Assembly: GCA_964425135.1 (NCBI GenBank)
Contig: CAYRKW010000062.1
Location: 1 to 19,423 of the forward strand
DNA: 19,423 nt
Direction: 5' to 3'
Source of the DNA: CAYLLD01 sp964425135
Lineage (GTDB): Bacteria > Pseudomonadota > Alphaproteobacteria > Rhodobacterales > Rhodobacteraceae
The notes under the pieces: model-generated
Told to the model about the DNA's origin: nothing
Databases searched by the model: none
Seen by the model: the letters and a program-made list of their open reading frames with translations, nothing else
Position numbers and translations under genes: made by a program
Shown here: piece after piece, positions 1-7,432 of the stretch
How the letters are laid out: each line of letters starts with the position of its first letter
Numbering within the stretch: the stretch's first letter is position 1

Positions 1-27
1 TTCTGGGGAGGCTATGGCGACCAATGA
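1..27 (+). CDS. C-terminal end of upstream gene, probably sulfopyruvate decarboxylase alpha subunit (partial)
   Basis: Reading from base 1, an open frame encodes FWGGYGDQ and stops with TGA at 25-27. The stop overlaps the next start codon in an ATGA arrangement, typical of translationally coupled subunits. ComDE-type sulfopyruvate decarboxylases are commonly encoded as an alpha gene followed directly by a beta gene, so this is most simply the alpha subunit tail. Only eight residues are visible, so identity rests on position and coupling, not on any domain. The next gene's frame is also open to the left edge, so a single fused protein cannot be fully excluded. Confidence 0.5.
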   Translation, partial: FWGGYGDQ

Positions 28-578
28 TCCGTTCTGAAATCCTGAAAGAAATCGCACCGATCCTGAACCCGCATCTGGTCGTGTGCAATATCGGTCTGCC
101 CAGCCAAGAGCTGCACATGATCGACGACAATGAACGCAACTTTTACATGCTGGGCACCATGGGCCTTTCCTCGTCCATCGGCTTTGGTCTGGCACTTGCG
201 CAGGACAAGCCTGTGATTTCCATTGATGGGGACGGGTCGGTCCTGACCAACCTTGGCACGCTTCCAACCATCGCCAACAACGCCACCGGCAACTACACGC
301 TGTTGATCATCGACAATGGATCCTACGGCTCCACGGGTGATCAGCCGACCTATGCCGGCCAGAAGACCAATCTCACGGATGTGGCGCGCGCATGTGGTTG
401 CGACAATGTGATCGAGGTCCAGGACAAAGACCTTGGCCCGGTTCTGCAATCAGCGATTGATAGTGATGAGATGACGATCATCGTGTGCAAATGTGACAGC
501 GGCAACATCAAGCTGCCTGTCATCACGCTTGATCCGGTCGTGATCCGGCACCGTTTCATGGAAGCGGTGAAGGCCTAA
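24..578 (+). CDS. comE: Sulfopyruvate decarboxylase beta subunit (ThDP-binding, ComE-like)
   Basis: This 184-residue protein is a ThDP-enzyme pyrophosphate-binding domain on its own, as expected for the beta subunit of a two-subunit sulfopyruvate decarboxylase, which turns sulfopyruvate into sulfoacetaldehyde and CO2. The ThDP/Mg motif is visible: GDGS at residues 69-72 and, about 27 residues later, IIDNGSYGSTGDQPT with N98. An MGLSSSIGFGLALA stretch (46-59) precedes it, as in the family. The length fits a stand-alone beta subunit. It overlaps the preceding frame by ATGA and lies 3 bp before the next gene, so it belongs to one operon. Phosphonopyruvate decarboxylase is the main alternative, since the two families are close; I see no phosphonate genes here. 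Family confidence is high, exact substrate moderate. Confidence 0.75.
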   Translation: MIRSEILKEIAPILNPHLVVCNIGLPSQELHMIDDNERNFYMLGTMGLSSSIGFGLALAQDKPVISIDGDGSVLTNLGTLPTIANNATGNYTLLIIDNGSYGSTGDQPTYAGQKTNLTDVARACGCDNVIEVQDKDLGPVLQSAIDSDEMTIIVCKCDSGNIKLPVITLDPVVIRHRFMEAVKA

Positions 579-581
579 ACC

Positions 582-1694
582 ATGGGAGCCGCCGCGCATA
601 TCCATTCCGCGATGGATGCGCGGCGGCTGGCCAAACGGCGTTTGCCGTGGATGGTTTTCGACTACATTGACGGGGCAGCTGGCGCGGAAACCGGCGCCGC
701 GCGCAACCGGGCAGCCATGGATGCCGTCACGCTGCACCCCCGCATCCTGCGGGATGTGAGCAACAGGAGCCTGACGACAACACTGTTCGGCAAAACTGCT
801 GACCGCCCGTTCGGCATTGCGCCTATGGGCATGTGCAATTTGTCAGCCCCGGGTGCCGACCTGATGCTGGCGCGGCTTGCCGCGAAGTACCGGGTGCCGC
901 ATGGGGTCAGCACTGTAGCCTCCACGCCCATGGAACAGATTATCGAGGCGGCCGAAGGACATGCGTGGTTCCAGCTCTATTTCTCTGGTGATGGCACAGG
1001 GACGTTTAAACTGGTCGAACGCGCCAAGGCCGCAGGCTACGACGTATTGGTGCTGACCGTGGATGTGCCCGAGGTCGGTCGCCGCCCGCGCGAGTTGCGC
1101 CATGGTTTCAAAATGCCGTTCTCCATCGGTCTGCGCCAATTTATCGATTTTGCCCTACATCCCCACTGGTCTTTGTCTCAATTGGTCGCGGGCAAACCGC
1201 AAATGGCAAACTTTGACATGGAGGGCTATGAGTTCGACCGCACGGAAAGCCGTGCGCGCGCCGATTGGGACACGCTGGCCCGCCTGCGCGAGATGTGGCC
1301 GGGCAAGCTGGTGGTCAAAGGCGTGCTCGACGTCGAGGATGCTGCGGCGTTGAAGGCGGCGGGTGTGGATGCGATCCAAGTCTCTAGCCATGGCTCCCGC
1401 CAGCTTGAAAGCGCACCGGCACCAATCCTGATGTTGCCGAAAATCCGAGAGGCTGTTGGACCGGATTTTCCGCTGTTTTTCGACAGCGGCCTCAGGTCCG
1501 GTGAAGACGTCCTCAAAGCGCTCAACACCGGAGCAGATTTCACTTTTCTTGGTCGATCACTGCAATTTGCTATGGCGGCGGGGCGCGAGGATGGTTTGAA
1601 CCAGCTTTGGGAGGTTTTTAGCGACGACCTGTCTTCTGCCATGGCGCAAACAGGTTTGACCCAAGTTAGCCAGCTTGGTGCGAGTGAGACCTGA
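582..1694 (+). CDS. FMN-dependent alpha-hydroxy acid dehydrogenase/oxidase (LldD/glycolate oxidase family)
   Basis: This 370-residue TIM-barrel flavoenzyme belongs to the family that oxidises (S)-2-hydroxy acids to 2-oxo acids. Visible signatures are YIDGAA (28-33), PFGIAPMG, WFQLYFS, LTVDVP, VVKGVL and the active-site segment VSSHGSRQLESAP. H270 of that segment is the catalytic base and R273 binds the substrate carboxylate. The FMN-phosphate segment DSGLRSGEDVLKAL...FLGR follows near the C-terminus. The usual motif is NHGGRQLD; this protein has SHGSRQLE, a mild divergence that may reflect a different substrate. It starts 3 bp after the decarboxylase subunit, so the two are co-expressed. A 2-hydroxy acid dehydrogenase beside a sulfopyruvate decarboxylase suggests sulfolactate as substrate; this is inference. 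Lactate, glycolate or mandelate remain possible. Confidence 0.85.
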   Translation: MGAAAHIHSAMDARRLAKRRLPWMVFDYIDGAAGAETGAARNRAAMDAVTLHPRILRDVSNRSLTTTLFGKTADRPFGIAPMGMCNLSAPGADLMLARLAAKYRVPHGVSTVASTPMEQIIEAAEGHAWFQLYFSGDGTGTFKLVERAKAAGYDVLVLTVDVPEVGRRPRELRHGFKMPFSIGLRQFIDFALHPHWSLSQLVAGKPQMANFDMEGYEFDRTESRARADWDTLARLREMWPGKLVVKGVLDVEDAAALKAAGVDAIQVSSHGSRQLESAPAPILMLPKIREAVGPDFPLFFDSGLRSGEDVLKALNTGADFTFLGRSLQFAMAAGREDGLNQLWEVFSDDLSSAMAQTGLTQVSQLGASET

Positions 1695-1732
1695 CACCTG
1701 TCGAACCGCTAATAGCATGGCGCATGACTGGG

Positions 1733-3049
1733 CTAGTCAACGGGTAGCCCAGAATGGACGTCTTTGGGGCGACCAAGCGGACGGGAGGCGGCAGTTGTGC
1801 CAGTGAGGCTTTCGAGAAATTTGACAATATCACTAACCTCACCGTCGCTCAGCGTCACCGGCGTTATGTCGAGCGCGCGACGCTGGCGTTCTTGTTCACG
1901 GGTGTCAGCCATGGAAATGAAATCTACATCCGCAAGCCAATCAGCTTGAGGAAGTTGCGCCTGCGTTGGTGTCCACATGTCGCGCATTCCAATCGGGTCC
2001 AGATGATGCCTGACAATGCCCTCAAGTGTCGGGTAGGCTCCGTTGTGGCCGTATGGGGCCGTCAGAGCAACGTTGCGAAGCATGGGGGTGCGGAAGCGAT
2101 AGGCGTCTTCCAATATATCGCTTTCCCCCATCCGCCCCACGTCGCGCGGTTGCAGGTCAAATCGCCTGGTTTTGCCAGGTCCAAAGGCGGGCAGGGCGAG
2201 AGCGTGAAATTTCTGATCCGACAAAAGGGGCCCTGAGTGGCAATCCACGCAGCCGGCTTTGCCAAAGAAAAGCTCCATTCCATCGGTTTGAGGCGCGGTT
2301 AGCGCTGAACGGTCCCCCGCGAGGAACCGGTCAAAGGAACTATCATGATTGCGCCATTCGCTGGCCATGAAAGCCCCCAGAGCATTGCCAATTTCGACAA
2401 TGGTCACATCTTCTGGTCGATCTATGTGGTCAAACCCCTCCACAAACATGTCACCATATGCGGGGATGGTTCGGACCCGTTTGGCGATGATCGGCCAAAC
2501 ATAATCCACCCTGTCGTTGACCGCTCCTGCGACCTCGTTTTCCTCAGGATCTCCCGCCATTTCGAACCGGGCGGTCAATGGAAAAAGCGATTGGGCCGCA
2601 AGAATGGATTCGAGTCCCTCTGGCAGCCATTCTTCCGCCGGAGAATTGAAATCGTTGCCATATAGGTCTGAAACTTCAAGCCGCCCGTCGTGGAAGAGAA
2701 CCGAAATATCCTTTGCCCCCAAATTCCAAAGCGCGGGTGCATTTCGCGGAATGCGCTTCCTGATCCGGTCGTCATCACTGGTGGCAACGCGATCCTTGCC
2801 AACACCGCGACCGCCTTCTCCTATGCCAAGGCTTAACCCATCGCCGCCCGCCAAGTCATGGTGATGGCACGTGCCGCAAGAGATGTTTCGATTTCCGGAC
2901 AATATCTTGTCATAGAACAACAATTGTCCGATCTTAGCGTGCCGCTCATCAACGGGCATGAAATCGGCATCACTTAACGGGCGGGGCAATTCGGCTGCAT
3001 GAAGTGGCAGGGCGAAGCAAAGGATAATGATGTGAAGAAGACGGTTCAT
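1733..3049 (-). CDS. Diheme cytochrome c peroxidase / MauG family, periplasmic
   Basis: This 438-residue exported protein has two c-type heme sites, CGTCH (58-62) and CVDCH (267-271), which is the hallmark of bacterial diheme cytochrome c peroxidases and MauG relatives. Residues 1-18 form a signal peptide ending LHA, with cleavage before AELP. Conserved features are KIGQLLFYDKILSGN before the first heme, FHDGR, and RTPMLRNVALTAPYGHNG after the second. The family reduces H2O2 with electrons from small cytochromes, or oxidises amino acid residues in partner proteins. No methylamine dehydrogenase genes are nearby, so a MauG role is not supported. The only methionine before the signal peptide is residue 1, and I see no strong Shine-Dalgarno sequence ahead of it. 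Its 5' end overlaps the divergent Sel1 gene. Confidence 0.9.
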   Translation of the reverse strand: MNRLLHIIILCFALPLHAAELPRPLSDADFMPVDERHAKIGQLLFYDKILSGNRNISCGTCHHHDLAGGDGLSLGIGEGGRGVGKDRVATSDDDRIRKRIPRNAPALWNLGAKDISVLFHDGRLEVSDLYGNDFNSPAEEWLPEGLESILAAQSLFPLTARFEMAGDPEENEVAGAVNDRVDYVWPIIAKRVRTIPAYGDMFVEGFDHIDRPEDVTIVEIGNALGAFMASEWRNHDSSFDRFLAGDRSALTAPQTDGMELFFGKAGCVDCHSGPLLSDQKFHALALPAFGPGKTRRFDLQPRDVGRMGESDILEDAYRFRTPMLRNVALTAPYGHNGAYPTLEGIVRHHLDPIGMRDMWTPTQAQLPQADWLADVDFISMADTREQERQRRALDITPVTLSDGEVSDIVKFLESLTGTTAASRPLGRPKDVHSGLPVD

Positions 3050-3517
3050 AGCAGCATTTTGGCGATACTTCTGGCGCTTGCAAGCCCTGTTAGCGCCGAT
3101 ATCGAGCGTGCGCGGGATTTAATGGAAGCCAATAAATTCGTTGAAGCCCGCGAGGCACTTTTGCCCTTTGCTCGGTCTGGAAATGCAGATGCGGAGGAGC
3201 TGATTGGGGTCATGTACGCCCTTGGTTTGGGAGTGGAAAAAGACCCTGAAAGGGCGTTCGAGTGGTATCTGAGGTCTTCAATGAAGGGCCATCCCGGTGC
3301 GCAATCGGGGGTCGGTTGGTACTATGAATTGGGGATCGGACTTCCCGCACCGGATTTGGTGAGAGCCTATATGTGGTACGCGCTTTCTTCGATCGGAGGC
3401 GATCCGGATGCCGTGGATTCACTTGAGCAGTTGCAGACCCGGATGACCAAAGACGAAATCGCGCGGGCGCAAGTGTTGGTGAATGACTATAAGCCGTGGA
3501 TGTATCCGTTTCGATAA
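3032..3517 (+). CDS. Small exported Sel1-repeat (SLR) protein
   Basis: I chose the GTG at 3032, which gives 161 residues. AGG lies 8 nt upstream, and the protein then begins directly with a good signal peptide (KK, hydrophobic core, cleavage near PVSA/DIE at about residue 22). An ATG at 2999 in the same frame would put 11 charged residues before the signal. The mature part contains Sel1-like helical repeats: ADAEELIGVMYALGLGV..DPERAFEWY, then GAQSGVGWYYELGIG..DLVRAYMWY, with a further degenerate copy. Such repeats usually mediate protein-protein contacts in the cell envelope. The gene is divergent from the diheme peroxidase and overlaps its 5' end, so the two may work together in the periplasm. 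No specific function can be assigned. Confidence 0.8.
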   Translation: MKKTVHSSILAILLALASPVSADIERARDLMEANKFVEAREALLPFARSGNADAEELIGVMYALGLGVEKDPERAFEWYLRSSMKGHPGAQSGVGWYYELGIGLPAPDLVRAYMWYALSSIGGDPDAVDSLEQLQTRMTKDEIARAQVLVNDYKPWMYPFR

Positions 3518-3626
3518 TCGCGCGAACCATCCCAAGCGCAGTTCGAGCGTTGCGGTATTGGACAAGATGTGGCTTGTTTGCGGGCGTTGCACCGGTCTTG
3601 GAAAAGCACTGTACCGTCCGATCATC

Positions 3627-3655
3627 AAAAAGGCCGCCCCCATGAAGGAGCGGCC
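3627..3655 (-). terminator. Intrinsic terminator of the TRAP/monooxygenase operon
   Basis: On the minus strand a GGCCGC...GCGGCC stem, extended inward by further GC and G-U pairs, is followed at once by TTTTT. It lies 25 bp after the dctP stop codon. In the plus direction the U-run is missing, so it acts for the minus-strand operon. Confidence 0.85.
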
Positions 3656-3679
3656 CAATTGTTCAACGTGATGCGCCGG

Positions 3680-4744
3680 TTAGTTCAGGTCGGCGGCACG
3701 TGCCGCATCGATTTCAGCTTCAGCTGCTGCGACTGATGCAGTCAACGCATTGAAAATCGCTTCACCGCCATCGACGTTCGACTTGAACCAGTCATAGACA
3801 GGTGCGGCGGCTTCTTTGAACGCAGCTTTTTCGTCAGGTGTCGGCACATAGAGGTCACCCCCACCTGCGGTAAAGTCCTGATAGGCCTGGATCGATTTGC
3901 GCTTTGGCGAAGCAAATGTCGCTTGCTGAAGCTGGTAGAAACCATCAACAACAACACGTTGCAGTTCGGGTGGCATGGACTTGAGTGTTTCATTGTTCAT
4001 GAACCAAAGCGCGCCCATGTAGGCGTGGCCATCAAGAGTGACATACTGAAGGCCCGCGTCAGGGAATTTCATGCCCATGATATCGGTGATACCATTTTTG
4101 GACCCTTCAACAACGCCAGTCTGTAGCGAGGTGAACAGCTCGGGCCATGAGATCGGGGTGGGCGATGCGCCAAGCGCTTTCACCAGTTCCTGAGGCAAGT
4201 CGGCGACCACAGTACGGATCTTCAATCCTTCCATGTCCGATGGTGCTTGCACACGGCGCTTGGTGTTGGCGAAATTTCTCCAACCGCCCGTATTCCCGAC
4301 AGTCATCAGACGGATCATTCCGCCGGAAGCTTCGAGGGTCATCTCTTTCATGGTGTTGATGAATTCCGTGCCGTTGGAAAGCGCAGCTTCTGCGACGCGG
4401 TCGTCAGACATCAGATACGGCAAGTCCAGAACCTGTACGAACGGGAAGATGCCGGAGGCACCGCCGGAGGTCGAGATATAGACGTCGATATTGCCATCTG
4501 CGATGCCTTGGAGGCATTCCGCTCCGTTTGAGCAAAGCTGCGTGCCGATGAACATCTCAACTTCGATTGCGCCGTTAGAGGCTTGTTCGACGAAATTTTT
4601 GAAGACGACGAGACCGTCATAATCTTCGTCGTTTTCGTTGGAATTGGCCGTGGCGCGGATTTTGAAATCCTGTGCGGCGGCCATCATCGCAGATCCTGCG
4701 ATCATGGTGGCGGCAAGTGCCGCAGTTGTCAGACCTTTGAGCAT
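3680..4744 (-). CDS. dctP: TRAP transporter substrate-binding protein (DctP family)
   Basis: This 354-residue periplasmic binding protein captures an anionic organic substrate and delivers it to the DctQM permease. A signal peptide covers about residues 1-24 (hydrophobic, ending MAAA/Q). The mature protein shows the DctP fold pattern: IRATANSNENDEDYDGLVVFKNFVEQ, VEMFIGTQL, the segment GLKIRTVVADLPQELVKALGASPTPI with the conserved arginine that grips a carboxylate, and SWPELFTSLQTGVVEGSKN. A strong GGGAGA ribosome site precedes the ATG. It is the last gene of the operon, 23 bp after dctM, whereas P is more often first. Because the operon encodes a sulfonate-type monooxygenase, the likely ligand is a sulfonate (sulfoquinovose or its glycoside); this is inferred. 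The sequence itself does not reveal the ligand. Confidence 0.92.
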   Translation of the reverse strand: MLKGLTTAALAATMIAGSAMMAAAQDFKIRATANSNENDEDYDGLVVFKNFVEQASNGAIEVEMFIGTQLCSNGAECLQGIADGNIDVYISTSGGASGIFPFVQVLDLPYLMSDDRVAEAALSNGTEFINTMKEMTLEASGGMIRLMTVGNTGGWRNFANTKRRVQAPSDMEGLKIRTVVADLPQELVKALGASPTPISWPELFTSLQTGVVEGSKNGITDIMGMKFPDAGLQYVTLDGHAYMGALWFMNNETLKSMPPELQRVVVDGFYQLQQATFASPKRKSIQAYQDFTAGGGDLYVPTPDEKAAFKEAAAPVYDWFKSNVDGGEAIFNALTASVAAAEAEIDAARAADLN

Positions 4745-4767
4745 TGTTATCTCCCTGTTGCTTTTGG

Positions 4768-6261
4768 TCAGTTCACGAACCCGGTTAGGCGCGGGATCGT
4801 CATGGATATGGCCGGGACGTAGGTGATCAGAAAGATCACAAGAATCTCGACGGCGAGGAAAGGCAGGATTGCCTTCGCAATGGTTTCGACCTTTTCGTTC
4901 GCGACCGATGAGGCGACGAACAGGACCAATCCCATAGGCGGTGTCGCCAACCCGACGGTCAGGTTGACGGACATAATGATAGCGAAATGCACCGGGTGTA
5001 CACCCATTTCAACGAATATCGGTCCAAGGATAGGGCCGAGGATGATAATTGCAGGTCCTGCGTCCAGAAACATGCCAACGACAAAGAGAAGGATGTTGAT
5101 CAGAAACAACAGGATGAGCGGATTTTCAGACAGGCTCAGGATGTAATCCGCCAGGATTTGCGGCGCATAGGACAATGAGACCACAGTCTTGAACGCCATG
5201 GCTGCGCCAACCAGCAAAAGGACGACAGCCGACGTAAGCGCGGACCGGCTGAGGATGTCGGGTAAATCCGAGAGTTTCATAGTTTTCAGCACAAAGAACG
5301 CCACGATCACCGCATAGAAAACAGCAACGGCGGCCGCCTCGGTCGGGGTAAAGACGCCCAGAAGAATACCGCCAAGGATCAGTATGGGGGTTTGCAAGGG
5401 CACGACTGCGCGTTTGGTGATCATGCGGAAATCGGTTTCCACCCGAGGGCGCATTCCCATCAGCAGCGCGTGCGCGGCGATAACGCCGACAAGGAAGGTG
5501 CCCCAGACCATGATGCTGCTGGTCTCATCCCCGTCAGCGATGCCGGTTGTGCCACGGAAGATGGCGAAAATCACCCAGCCGATGTTGAGGCGCAAAAGGA
5601 CGAAGGATACCCAATATTCGCGTGCCGTAAGCGTGATGCCCTTTTTGACGATGCGTTCCGCCTTTGGGAGGTTGTATTTATTGGCCATCAGTTTCACAAC
5701 CAACATCAGACCAGCGCCAACCATTACGCCCGGCACGATCCCAGCCAGGAACAGCGCAGCCACGCTTTCACCCATAACATAGGCATAAATGATCATGATG
5801 CCCGACGGAGGAATGATTGGCCCGATGACCGAGCTTGCGGCAGTGACGGCTGCGGCGAAGCGACGGGTATATCCCTGTTTTTCCATAGCCGGGATCAGCA
5901 TCGACCCAAGCGCAGATGTATCCGCCACAGCAGAGCCGGACAGGCCCGCGAAGAGCATCGAAGACAGGATGTTGACGTGCGCAAGCCCCCCACGCAGATG
6001 GCCCATCAGCGCTTGGGAAAACTCGACAAGGCGTTCAGTGATCCCGCCCTTGTTCATCATTTCGCCCGCCAGCATGAAGAACGGAATAGCCATCAAAGGA
6101 AAGCTGTCCATGCCGTTGTAAACATTACGATAAAGTAGCGTGATATCCTTTTCTTGGCCAGACATCCACAATAGCAGTCCCGGGGCCGCCAGCAGCCCGA
6201 AAAACACCGGCAAGCCAATCATGAGGAAGCAAAGGAAGACGGGAAGGAACCAAATCAGCAC
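4768..6261 (-). CDS. dctM: TRAP transporter large permease (DctM family) with an extra membrane insert
   Basis: This 497-residue integral membrane protein is the ion-coupled transport subunit of the TRAP system. Family landmarks are MDSFPLMAIPFFMLAGEMMNKGGIT (51-75), LFAGLSGSAVADTSALGS (103-120), GPIIPPSGIMI (147-157), GVFTPTEAAAVAVFYA (302-317) and LTVGLATPPMGLVLF. The start is GTG at 6261, with GGTGGAG 7 nt upstream lying inside the end of dctQ. Typical DctM proteins have about 425-450 residues. Here the linker between halves (about 200-285) is roughly 55 residues longer and contains two added hydrophobic stretches, LNIGWVIFAIF and IMVWGTFLVGVIAAHALLMGM. It is coupled to dctQ by a 4-bp gap. 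Confidence 0.93.
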   Translation of the reverse strand: MLIWFLPVFLCFLMIGLPVFFGLLAAPGLLLWMSGQEKDITLLYRNVYNGMDSFPLMAIPFFMLAGEMMNKGGITERLVEFSQALMGHLRGGLAHVNILSSMLFAGLSGSAVADTSALGSMLIPAMEKQGYTRRFAAAVTAASSVIGPIIPPSGIMIIYAYVMGESVAALFLAGIVPGVMVGAGLMLVVKLMANKYNLPKAERIVKKGITLTAREYWVSFVLLRLNIGWVIFAIFRGTTGIADGDETSSIMVWGTFLVGVIAAHALLMGMRPRVETDFRMITKRAVVPLQTPILILGGILLGVFTPTEAAAVAVFYAVIVAFFVLKTMKLSDLPDILSRSALTSAVVLLLVGAAMAFKTVVSLSYAPQILADYILSLSENPLILLFLINILLFVVGMFLDAGPAIIILGPILGPIFVEMGVHPVHFAIIMSVNLTVGLATPPMGLVLFVASSVANEKVETIAKAILPFLAVEILVIFLITYVPAISMTIPRLTGFVN

Positions 6262-6265
6262 AATA

Positions 6266-6859
6266 TCACTCCACCATGATTTCGTCTTCGGGTGGCATCA
6301 GGCTCTTTAGCCTGCCACCTTGTCCGAGGTAGGTGATGAGCGACCGTAGGATCAGCTCAATATTGACGATGAATAATAAGACGACGCCAACCAGGAGCGA
6401 TGCCATCATCCAAGCGCGCGGCACCCGCAGCCATTCGCTCAAATCAAAGGATGTGGGCACGTAGAGAGAGGCGGTGTTGAATTTACCCCCAAAGCCTGTG
6501 ACCTCGCTCCAGCCGATACTTATGGCCATCGCCAGAACGCCTGCCGAGATGAACAGGAGAAAAAGCGAAATGATCTGCCCCATCTTCAAGGGCAAAGCCT
6601 GAACCACCATATCGATGGCCACGAAGCCGCCTTGCCGAAACGCGATGGGTGCCATCAATCCAGTGAGCCAAAGCATCATGAAACGTGCAGCCTCGTCCGG
6701 CCAGGGGAGTGCGGCGGTTAAGACATAACGAAAGAAGACCTGAATCAGGATGGCGACGACCATCAGTGCAATCGCGACGATGGATATCCAACGACCAATC
6801 GGAAGGACGAAATCATTCCACATCTGGATTGGCTTGAGCAGACCATGCAATAAAGCCAT
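6266..6859 (-). CDS. dctQ: TRAP transporter small permease (DctQ family)
   Basis: This 197-residue, four-helix membrane protein is the small subunit that pairs with DctM. Hydrophobic segments lie near residues 20-45, 55-75, 90-115 and 145-170. The family segment RYVLTAALPWPDEAARFMMLWLTGLMAPIAFRQGG, with the conserved W-x-DE, is clear. I chose the ATG at 6859 (MALLHG), which has GAGGGAAGAG upstream. Longer in-frame versions would run back through the flavin reductase gene and lack support. It follows the flavin reductase by 59 bp, which contain a hairpin, and precedes dctM by 4 bp. Confidence 0.9.
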   Translation of the reverse strand: MALLHGLLKPIQMWNDFVLPIGRWISIVAIALMVVAILIQVFFRYVLTAALPWPDEAARFMMLWLTGLMAPIAFRQGGFVAIDMVVQALPLKMGQIISLFLLFISAGVLAMAISIGWSEVTGFGGKFNTASLYVPTSFDLSEWLRVPRAWMMASLLVGVVLLFIVNIELILRSLITYLGQGGRLKSLMPPEDEIMVE

Positions 6860-6880
6860 CTTGTTTCTCTTCCCTCTTTT

Positions 6881-6907
6881 GATCCCGGGCTTATTATTTT
6901 TGGGATC
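6881..6907 (-). other. Intra-operon hairpin between flavin reductase and dctQ
   Basis: GATCCC and GGGATC form a perfect 6-bp stem with a 15-base loop, placed between the flavin reductase stop and the dctQ ribosome site. On the minus strand only AAAAG follows, so it is not an intrinsic terminator. It could stabilise or process the transcript and so give different dosage to enzymes and transporter. The call rests only on the inverted repeat. Confidence 0.4.
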
Positions 6908-6918
6908 GCGCTTCGAAA

Positions 6919-7431
6919 TCAATCCATTTTGGCAAACTGTCCGAATGAGCCCCTTGAAAACACCAGAGGTTTGCCCTCTTTGACCGATGCCGCGAGCACA
7001 CGCCCCACGATAATCGAATGATCTCCTCCGTCGTAGATTGCATGGCGTACGCATTGAAACCGCGCCATACACCCCTCGATCAAGGGAACTTTCTGGTCGC
7101 TCAACGACCAGTCCAGTTCTTGAAAATTGCCGCCTTCTTTTGCGAAGATATGGCAGTGATCTTTCTGATCGTCGTTCAGCACGTGAATTGCGAAGTGGTC
7201 AGCTGCTTCAAAGGCCACGCATCTTTTCGAAGCGCGTGCAGGAGACCAGAGCACCAGAGGTGGATCAATCGACACGGACGCAAAGCTGTTCGCAGTCATA
7301 CCCAAAGGTCCGATGTCGCTGTCGCAGGTCACTATGGTGACGCCAGTGGCAAACATTCCCAAAGCATCGCGGTAAGCGCGCCCGTTGGCCGCGTCTGGAC
7401 TAAAGTCGTTTGCGACACTTTGTCTGGACAC
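6919..7431 (-). CDS. NAD(P)H:FMN flavin reductase of a two-component monooxygenase (SmoA/HpaC-like)
   Basis: This protein of about 170 residues has the split-barrel flavin reductase fold that supplies free FMNH2 to a partner monooxygenase. The family core is clear: YRDALGMFATGVTIVTC, then LGMTANSFASVSIDPPLVLWS, then FAIHVLNDDQKDHCHIFA, and near the end GGDHSIIVGRVL. I prefer the GTG at 7431: GAGG lies 9 nt upstream and the start is 1 nt after the stop of the preceding aldo/keto reductase. A GTG at 7446 in frame is an alternative that overlaps that gene by 14 bp. Its partner is almost certainly the SsuD-like monooxygenase two genes upstream in the same operon. The order monooxygenase, aldo/keto reductase, flavin reductase matches the sulfoquinovose smoC-smoB-smoA arrangement as I recall it. 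Confidence 0.88.
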   Translation of the reverse strand: MSRQSVANDFSPDAANGRAYRDALGMFATGVTIVTCDSDIGPLGMTANSFASVSIDPPLVLWSPARASKRCVAFEAADHFAIHVLNDDQKDHCHIFAKEGGNFQELDWSLSDQKVPLIEGCMARFQCVRHAIYDGGDHSIIVGRVLAASVKEGKPLVFSRGSFGQFAKMD

Positions 7432-7432
7432 G

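Noticed and set aside
1695..1732. Terminator between the convergent dehydrogenase and peroxidase genes
   Set aside because: Only a 5-bp TGACT/AGTCA stem without a U-run is visible, which is too weak to call.
1733..3049. Methylamine dehydrogenase maturation (true MauG) role
   Set aside because: No mau structural or accessory genes are in the window; the diheme peroxidase family alone does not indicate it.
5392..6138. Plus-strand open frame of 248 codons inside dctM
   Set aside because: It is a His/Arg/Asp-rich antisense translation of a membrane protein gene, with no ribosome site.
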